Assembly (NCBI GenBank): GCA_944472155.2
Contig: OX235272.1
Coordinates: forward strand, 100,446,020-100,510,019
Direction: 5' to 3'
DNA: 64,000 bases
Source of the DNA: Trichobilharzia szidati
Lineage: Eukaryota; Platyhelminthes; Trematoda; Strigeidida; Schistosomatidae
Shown here one piece after another: positions 56,966 through 64,000 of the stretch (position 1 is the stretch's first letter; each line of letters opens with the position of its first letter). Under the pieces are notes generated by a model. That model had not been told where the DNA came from. It searched no databases and saw only the letters and a program-made list of their open reading frames with translations. A program made the translations under genes and the position numbers.

Positions 56966-57163
56966 TCGTGCGTCGTTGGCACAGCGGTTAGACTCTCGCC
57001 GACTATGCACATGGTCCGGGGTTCCAGCCCCTGTCGACGCACACGTGATATCAATGGTTGGCCTGCAAATTTGGGCTACCGATATCACATGCTGAAAATT
57101 CCACACTTGCATAGAAAAACGATGTGGAATCAAGCTATAATCATATATATTCCATCACTCTAG
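56966..57163 (+). mobile_element. tRNA-derived SINE, copy 2
   Basis: TGCGTCGTTGGCACAGCGG (A-box region) and GGTCCGGGGTTCCAGCC (B-box region, with one change from the consensus GTTCGA). Then the same body as the copy at 53700-53968, including TTTGGGCTACCGATATCACA. Confidence 0.7.
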
Positions 57164-57502
57164 TAAGTAACGAAGCAGCCAGTCGAGAAGACTTGTTTTG
57201 GAAGTTGCTTTAAAATGTGTTAGATGGCTGGAGGCAGTCAGCATCAAGCCTAGTACTAAGATTTCTTTCTAACTGGCGCTCACCAAAAAGATACATATAT
57301 ATATGCGGTCTATAGTTGTATGATTCATTCAAAAGTTTATTCCACTTTCTTTCATTCTTGAAGTATTTGGTAGTCACTCTTTGATGTAGACGTTCCTTGG
57401 AAGTTAACATTATTAACACTATGCATGAAGACCTCGCCTAGATTACTAGGTCACTAGTATTCTAGCCGGTCCCAAGCCCGGATAAAGAGGGAGGGTTGGG
57501 GC

Positions 57503-58717
57503 GTGGTGCTAGCAACTCCACCCCGAAAACTTAACCAAATTGCTACGAAAACTTCAACGCACAAATATATTTTAAATTCTAAAAATACAAACAATGACCT
57601 TATTTCTCGCTGGAATCGGGGAAGTGAAATGACGCAGGCTGGTGAAAGCCTTCGGGAAGCCAGTCAGCCGATGTGCCTTCTTTCGATGAAAGCAAAAATA
57701 AGGATGGGGACGTGGAATATTCGTACAATGTACGAAACTGGAAAGGCTGCTCAGGTAGCCGCAGAAATGAAGAGATATAAATTAGAAGTGTTGGGAATCT
57801 GCGAGAGCAGGTGGAACGGATGCGGAAGGTGCCAACTACCAACTGGAGAGACAATAATCTACTCCGGTCACCCAGAGGACGATCACGAGCACACCGAGGG
57901 AGTAGCCATCATGATGTCACCAACAGCGGCTAAAGCTCTCATGCAGTGGGAACCAATCTCCTCTAGGATAATGACAGCCAGGTTCGACTCAAAAGGAAGG
58001 AAGGTTACAATCATTCAATGCTACGCACCTACAAACGTCTCAGAAAAAGAGAAGAAGGAGGATTTCTACAGTCAACTACAAACAGTAATGGACAACGTCC
58101 CAAAGAGCGATATCAAAATCCTGATGGGTGATATGAATGCGAAACTGGGAGGAGACAATACAGGAAGAGAACTCACCATGGGTCGCAAGGCCCTCGGTGA
58201 AATGAACGAAAATGGTGAACTCTTCTCAGACTTCTGCGCCTTCAACGATTTGGTGATTGGTGGCAGTGTGTTCAAACACAAGGATATACACAAGGCGACA
58301 TGGATTTCACCAGATGGACACACCAAAAACCAGATAGACTTCATTTCAATCTCAAGGAAGTGGAGACGGAGCCTACTGGACACAAGATCGAGGAGAGGAG
58401 CAGATGTGGGTTCAGACCACTATCTAGTACAACGGACTTTCAAGGTGAAGCTAAAAGCCTCAACGATAGCTGGGGATAGGCCACAATGCCAGTTCAACAC
58501 TCAAAAACTGAAGGACACAATCACACAGGACATTTTCACTGCAACGGTCAGAGCAAAGCAGGAAACACTACGTGGCACCACTGAGGAATCATCCGTGGAA
58601 GACCATTGGAACTCTCTGAAGGTAATTTTCAACGAAACGTGCTCAACGGTTTTAGGAAGAAAGAAGAGACAAGACAAGGAATGGCTCTCAACGGACACTT
58701 GGAAGCTAATAGAGTAG
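57503..58717 (+). CDS. RTE endonuclease domain (N-terminal part of the polyprotein)
   Basis: 404 open codons. The endonuclease runs from about residue 66: RMGTWNIRTMYETG, GICESRWNGCG, YAPTNVSEKEK, LMGDMNAKLGGDN, KNQIDFISISRKWR and GSDHYLVQRTF are the conserved blocks with the catalytic residues. The ATG at 57503 is the first in frame, though the domain start suggests translation could begin at Met-62 or so. The frame is lost at 58717 and the polyprotein continues in another frame at about 58755. The nuclease part looks intact by motif; the element as a whole is not. Confidence 0.82.
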   Translation: MVLATPPRKLNQIATKTSTHKYILNSKNTNNDLISRWNRGSEMTQAGESLREASQPMCLLSMKAKIRMGTWNIRTMYETGKAAQVAAEMKRYKLEVLGICESRWNGCGRCQLPTGETIIYSGHPEDDHEHTEGVAIMMSPTAAKALMQWEPISSRIMTARFDSKGRKVTIIQCYAPTNVSEKEKKEDFYSQLQTVMDNVPKSDIKILMGDMNAKLGGDNTGRELTMGRKALGEMNENGELFSDFCAFNDLVIGGSVFKHKDIHKATWISPDGHTKNQIDFISISRKWRRSLLDTRSRRGADVGSDHYLVQRTFKVKLKASTIAGDRPQCQFNTQKLKDTITQDIFTATVRAKQETLRGTTEESSVEDHWNSLKVIFNETCSTVLGRKKRQDKEWLSTDTWKLIE

Positions 58718-60442
58718 AGGAGAATGGTGAAAGAGAAAATGATTCAATGCAAAGATGGACAACAGAAAGAGACGCCGAGCTCAACTTCCACTGGACAAAG
58801 ACAAAGAAGTGAAGAAGAGTGCCAGGAAGGACAAAAGACAATTCTACGACAACTTGGCCACTGAAGCTGAGAATGCAGCAGGCAAAAGGGACCTAAGGAC
58901 ACTATATCAGATAACCAAGTCTCTATCCGGGAAGAGATCAACACAATTGAAACCTATAAAAGACAGCCAAGGGAACCCAATTACCAAGGAAGAAAGACAG
59001 ATTAAACAATGGGCGGACCACTTCAAAGGACTCTTGAACAGACCACCACCTGCAACCCGTCCAGAAATACCAACAACAGCACGTACACAACTGCAAGTTG
59101 ACACCAATCCTCCACCGAAAACTGAAGTCATGAATGCAATCAAGCTTCTTAAAGCTGGAAAAGCAGCTGGACCAGATGGAATACCCCCGGAAGCACTGAA
59201 AGCGGACCCAGAGACGACAGCAGATATGCTGACTCCATTATTGCAAAAGGTTTGGAAAGAGGGAAAGGTGCCTACTGACTGGAGGAAAGGTTACCTCGTG
59301 AAACTACCAAAGAAGGGCGACTTAGGACTCTGCAAGAACTGGCGAGGAATCACGCTCCTGTCGACGCCAAGTAAAATTCTGAGTCACATCATCCTGGAGA
59401 GAATAAAGGACGCACTGGATACAGAATCCCGACCAGAACAAGCTGGATTCAGGAAAGGCAAATCATGTTCTGACCAAATTGCAACTCTACGCATCATCAT
59501 CACAGAACAAAGCATGGAATGACAATCAAACCTCTACCTCAACTTTATAGACTTTGAGAAGGCCTTCGACAGCGTTGACCGTGAAGTAATTTGGAAACTA
59601 CTCGAGTACTACGGCGTACCCCAAATATTCATCAACCTTATTCAACAGCTGTACGACAACGGCACATGTCAAGTGATCCACAACGGAAAACTCAGCGAGG
59701 CTTTTGGAGTAAACACAGGAGTCAGACAAGGGTGCTTATTATCACCAATGGTATTCCTAATTGTGGTGGACTGGGCTGGATTATGCGTCAGACAGTGGGA
59801 AACGAGAAGACAGGGATATCCTGGACCGACGTAAAGAACCTAGAAGACCTGGATTTCGCGCGTGGATGATTTATGTTTGATGTCACACAAAATCGAAGAC
59901 TTACAGGCGAAAACCGACAAACTGGTCGAAGAAGCAGCAAAGACAGGACTCCAGGTGAACATAGACAAGACGGAGGTTATGAAAATAACCAACCAACAAC
60001 AACAGCAGTAACATCCAACGCCAATCACCATCAACGGGAGGGATTTGAAAGAGGTTACTTCTGTTGCACACCTTCATCAACAACTGTCTTCGTTCCATAC
60101 TGAAGATTAGATGGCCGGAAAGAATCACAAACAAGAAGCTATGGGAACAAACAAAACAGGAACCAATCGCTCAACAAATATGGAGGAGAAAGTGGAGATG
60201 GATTGGACACTCACTCGCTGAGGAGGCCGCTGGGAGACATAGCGCTTCAGGCCCTCGAGTGGAACCCGAAAGGGAAGCGGCGAGTGGGACGTCCAAGGGT
60301 GACATGGAGGAGGTCGTGTGATGAGGAACTGAAACAGTATGGATTAACATGGATGCAAGTGAAAAGTACAGCACAAGACAGAAGCAAGTGGAGGCGTGCA
60401 GTTGAAGCCCTATGTTCCACTAGGAACCCAAGGGAACAATAA
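58718..60442 (+). pseudogene. RTE reverse transcriptase, multiple lesions
   Basis: 58755-59522 encodes the RT start (KAAGPDGIPPEALK, NWRGITLLSTPSK, EQAGFRKGKSCSDQI) and ends at a TGA where Trp is expected. The same reading continues with NLYLNFIDFEKAFDSVDRE and GVRQGCLLSPMVF. Frame changes follow, and the active-site FADD is destroyed by a small insertion near 59862. A deletion near 60060 joins to the C-terminal domain, which is read in two frames (INNCLRSILKIRWPERI, then WNPKGKRRVGRPRVTWRR and AQDRSKWRRAVEALCSTR). Confidence 0.85.
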
Positions 60443-60460
60443 TAATAATAATGCATGAAG

Positions 60461-61020
60461 AGATGTTCGAAATCTCTTATCTCTAAATCACAAGCAGCTG
60501 ACGAATATCATTCCATTTATTGTTATGGCTTCTGAGATCTGGAAATTTAAAAATAGCCTCCACCAAATCGGTGATGCATATTGCTAAGTTGGCTAAGAGG
60601 GTAATAAGCTTTTACGATATTTAAGTGTCCTTGAGGCTAATCTTGTAATTGGTCAGATGAGGAAGTGATTTCTCCAAGTCTACAGATCGAATATACGTTT
60701 ATTCAGACTCCATAAAAGGTATATGAGCAATGTCTCGATTTGTGTACACACATGCTTCTCGAATTCATCAGGATTATATGTTGTGTTTTATGCATTTTTA
60801 TTTCTTTTCTCTCAACTATTGTCGTTGGAACGTTTTACAAGAATTTCACGTCCTACTGTAAAAATTTTAAGTAGTGTGCGTGAATCCCATAAACGTTTCC
60901 AAATGTATTACCTTAGCAGATATCCATGGAATTCATATGATTTATGATCAAGATTTGACCGAATAGTTCCAAATTAGTTAGCCCCTGCGTGAAAAGTACA
61001 CATGTGTAGAAATTAAATTT
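60461..61020. other. no gene recognised
   Basis: AT-rich; the 74-codon ORF at 60723-60947 is unrecognised and probably chance. Confidence 0.4.
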
Positions 61021-61039
61021 GTAAAAATCTCAGAGAAGT

Positions 61040-61095
61040 TGAAATGAGTAATTCCAACGTTTCGTTCGGCAAACTGGTCCGAACTTCTTCAGGGA
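61040..61095 (-). ncRNA. degenerate hammerhead-like motif of a Penelope-type element
   Basis: On the minus strand: CCCTGAAGAAGT, a short loop region, then CGAACGAAACGTTGGAATT. Hammerheads in Penelope-like terminal repeats have CUGAUGA and GAAA in this order. Here the first core reads CTGAAGA, which should abolish cleavage. Family assignment is from motif memory. Confidence 0.35.
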
Positions 61096-61099
61096 CCTC

Positions 61100-62570
61100 A
61101 GTCGAAATTAAAATAACAGAGGCTGACAAATAAAAAGGACATCACTTGTTTTTAAAACTTTGTCCAAATATATGAGTCATGAATCAGGCATCGAAATATA
61201 ATAAACAAAATTACATAAAATGTGACCAGGATTTGACCTGAGACTTAAAAATATTAGTCTACTTTTGTTAAACACTTTAAACAGAGTGTACTTTTCATCA
61301 GAATTTTAGTGATAACGTTCGACTAAAAGTTTATGGTCGTAGATAACTGAATATGAAAAACATATATACGTGTATATGCAGTACAATGGTGTGTGTTATG
61401 AGTAAACAGTTGTAAACCGTTTATTAGCCTCTCCATAAGAAGACATAGACATTTAGGAATTTAAATCAAGTATGATTGATAGTGAGACGTATCCATTTTT
61501 ATTTATTAATCAGGACTTGCCATGCATCAGCTAACATGACACCTTCACGTCTGTTCAAATTTTGGGGTTCACTCACATATGCAGGGCCTCTGCTGTCGGT
61601 CTTTCTTTATTCGAACCAAAACTTTTCTGTTGAACTTTGGCCCTATCAAAGTCGATCTTGTATCTGGTTTCTATCGAGTGCAGTGCAATCGCTGATCTAT
61701 TTTCTAGCTTCTTTAAGTCTGCAGAGGTCTTTAGAATCACCTAAAGACACTGTTTATGCTCTTCTACCCTTACATATACCTGTCTGAAAGTTTCTGCTGA
61801 AAAATACGGAGTCACAATCCCCTACAACTGATCTGGTACACACAATTATGTTAGTTGTCTTCTTCTATTTTATCCTTAACCTTCAACGGTGAAGAGCGTA
61901 AGGTATCCGTTACACGAAAATACACTCTTATGTCATGATTGTTAAAGATTAGCTCTAGTCATCCGATGTTTCTTTGCGGCAAGGAATCACCACTGTGCTG
62001 ACCCAATTCGCAGCAACAGATTTCGATTCATCCTTATCTTCACACTATAAATATTTTTCTATGAAGGCTTTGCGGTGATTATTTGATTTAAGAGTGGAAT
62101 GAACCGATTTTAGTTCCTTACTAATCTCTTCCTCCTCAGTAATTAGACGTTTCGCTCTGTTATTCAGATTCTTGACCACAGTTACTTTGGTGGTAAAAGG
62201 ATGTGCTGAATAGTAGTAGTCTAGGCATCTTTCCGAATGTGTCGGCTTTCTGCAAATGTTTATTTAATTTGTTTCAGTTTCGCTGAGATTTTTTACAAAT
62301 ATTTATTTTAAACGCGGAATTGTTTTCCCAAATCCATTATACAATAAATAACCTAATTGTTTATTTCACTTAAATTCTTCATCTCACTAGTTAAACATGA
62401 GTCATAGTTATATTATGTCTAAGATTGTCATCACTGCTAGATACAATAATGGCATGTCGAAGCTTTTGTAATATTAATACGCCTAGTTTCTTTGGCACTA
62501 TTTAGAGATTGAACTTATGCTTCTCAAATACTCATGTTACCATGGTGCTTATGAAATTCTACACTGTAAT
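61100..62570. other. unassigned AT-rich sequence
   Basis: No domain or repeat that I can support. If 62579-63163 is a last exon, part of this could be intron. Confidence 0.4.
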
Positions 62571-62578
62571 TTTTTCAG

Positions 62579-63163
62579 TTGATAGCGGTAACATTTCATT
62601 TGCTGTCTACGAATTTCTTCCTTCTCAATATTAGGCTGTCAAGACATCGAAGTGAAGGATCTCTTCTGCACCAGTGCCCCTACTGCGAAACTTTAATGTT
62701 ACCTGTAAATCCACCAAATCTAGCAAAAACAAAACGCTCCAAAATGGAAAGAGTTTTCAGCTATCCGAATGAGAATCAGGACCCAACAGACCAACAACAA
62801 GAAAGGGAAGAAGCTATTTATTACTACCAACCAAATTATAAGCAGATTGTTGTTTCACATAAAACAATACGTACAAAACACACTAATATCAAGAAAACCA
62901 CGGACTCCCGTTCACCATCATCTCTGATATTATGTGAAATAAAGTCACCATCTGCTTCTTCAGATATCCCTCATAAATCTACTAATCGATGCCGTGAAAT
63001 ACCAATTCGGATACAACGTAACGATTCTGATGACAATGAAAATAAATCAAATTACTTTTCAGTACATTGTAAAATTAACTCATCCACAAAAGCCAATCCG
63101 CATTCTCCTGAAGGGACAGTTAGTGTTGTTGAAAGTTCAGACAATGATTCAACTGCTTTTTAA
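62579..63163 (+). CDS. candidate terminal exon of a host gene, function unknown
   Basis: The frame opens exactly after a good splice acceptor (TAATTTTTTCAG at 62567-62578) and runs 194 codons to a stop, with no in-frame stop. A second acceptor-like site (CTTCTCAATATTAG) lies ~55 bp further in. The encoded region has CPYC (near residue 33), then a low-complexity Ser/Asn/Lys/Asp-rich stretch with basic and acidic patches (QQQEREE, DSDDNENK). No transposon motif is visible, which sets it apart from the other ORFs here. I do not recognise the family; upstream exons were not found. Confidence 0.35.
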   Translation: MIAVTFHLLSTNFFLLNIRLSRHRSEGSLLHQCPYCETLMLPVNPPNLAKTKRSKMERVFSYPNENQDPTDQQQEREEAIYYYQPNYKQIVVSHKTIRTKHTNIKKTTDSRSPSSLILCEIKSPSASSDIPHKSTNRCREIPIRIQRNDSDDNENKSNYFSVHCKINSSTKANPHSPEGTVSVVESSDNDSTAF

Positions 63164-63169
63164 AAAGTA

Positions 63170-64000
63170 ACACAATGAAGAATATTAAATTAGAAGGAAT
63201 ATGATTACGTCTTTTCATTCAAATAAGTGGTATTATTACGTTTTCTTCTTTTTGTTATTTATTTTATTGAAATTTCTATTGTTGGCAATATACTTGTAAA
63301 TTATTAACTTTCATTTATTTTATGAATAATTATATTCAGACTTGTCGAGAAATAAGTGAATCATTTATTCTGGAACTTATCATTTACATTTTCACCAAAC
63401 TATGGATGTACTACTCAGTATGTAGCTCAATCAGTAGTGTGGTTTCGTCGTGGAAAGGCTATTCGCATTCTTCTGGGAGAGAAATGTGCGTTTAATATTT
63501 TACATTTTGACTTTTTTTAGACAGACTACGGTCAGCTGAGATTTAATAGATTGATGGAAATCAACATTCGTGTTAATTGAATGAAGCTCACTCAGTTGAA
63601 TCAAATCCATGATTTTAGTTTATCATGTCTATTGCGAATTCTGTCAATTCCCACCTAAATTTTATTCATATTATCCACAGATACACACAAAATATTTCCT
63701 AATTTTGTGAACAATTTTGTATGTATAGAAGCATAATTGAAGAAAGAAGTGAAATTAATGGAATCTTTTAGCATGTTTCAAAAGGAATCATTTGTCTGCA
63801 AATATTTCTGTAAATTGTTTCACTCGGTGAACGTTACCTGCATCTAGATGAGAGTTTTTGTTTGTTAACTTGGCGTTGATGATACCTTCCTTGGCTAGGA
63901 GCGCATTAGTTATACACGTTCAAGTGTGTGTACAGTTGACATACATCATTTTAAGCGTGCATGGAAGCGTAAGATTCCAAAGTCTGCACTTTTGTTGACT
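63170..64000. other. no gene recognised
   Basis: AT-rich sequence downstream of the candidate exon. No strong AATAAA signal close to the stop, no repeat recognised. Confidence 0.4.

Larger units (their letters stand above)
57431..60450 (+). mobile_element. RTE (SR2-like) retrotransposon with target-site duplication
   Basis: Flanked by ATGCATGAAG at 57421-57430 and 60451-60460 (the match may extend one base further). It begins near CCTCGCCTAGATTACTAGG and ends in AATAATAATA, a short trinucleotide tail typical of RTE elements. It encodes an endonuclease and a broken reverse transcriptase. An internal deletion removes the region between the RT active site and the C-terminal domain. The base composition is less AT-rich than the surroundings. 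Confidence 0.88.

Noticed and set aside
58072..59143. Minus-strand ORFs inside the RTE element
   Set aside because: Antisense to endonuclease and RT coding sequence with clear motifs on the plus strand.

Overview
The window is eukaryotic and repeat-dominated. It is AT-rich, with no operons and no long host coding regions, but many short introns of about 28-45 bp with GT/AG ends. The repeat content (CR1-like, RTE/SR2-like, BEL/Pao-like, Penelope-like, Merlin, CACTA-like, MULE and tRNA-derived SINE sequences) together with micro-introns points to a digenean flatworm, most likely a schistosomatid. Family calls come from motifs recognised in translations; no database search was possible.

Layout. 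1-11753: a direct tandem array with a 4832-bp period (two full units and a partial third). The third unit is split by an apparently complete Merlin DNA transposon whose transposase becomes a single open frame once a 28-nt intron is removed. 11754-20048: minus-strand 3' halves of CR1 retrotransposons and a decayed LTR element with a protease-like fragment. 20049-20650: a fold-back element. 20726-26510: an apparently intact, two-ORF CR1 retrotransposon (CR1-A). It is flanked by two almost identical 2071-bp copies of the neighbouring DNA (18655-20725 and 26511-28581). 28582-36486: a second, decayed CR1 (CR1-B), split by a BEL/Pao-like LTR element whose left LTR is itself split by a second, deleted Merlin copy.

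37700-42820: a plus-strand CACTA-like DNA transposon with two intron-containing genes. One encodes a transposase; the other a DUF4806-like accessory protein that is open through nine visible exons. They are followed by a 94-bp satellite rich in TTCTGAA motifs. 43645-44953 and 49862-51738: two 5'-truncated copies of a third CR1 family (CR1-C). Between them, on the minus strand, lie two internally deleted MULE genes that keep their N-terminal zinc-finger exons and splice sites but have lost the catalytic core. 51766-53500: the endonuclease half of a minus-strand CR1. 53570-57160: tRNA-derived SINEs, a palindrome and a Penelope-like relic. 57431-60450: an RTE (SR2-like) element with a target-site duplication but a broken reverse transcriptase. 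60461-64000: mostly unassigned, with one candidate host-gene terminal exon (62579-63163).

The most informative items are the apparently intact units (CR1-A, the first Merlin, the two-gene CACTA-like element), the three-deep nest at 28582-36486, and the CR1-A insertion with a 2-kb flanking duplication.
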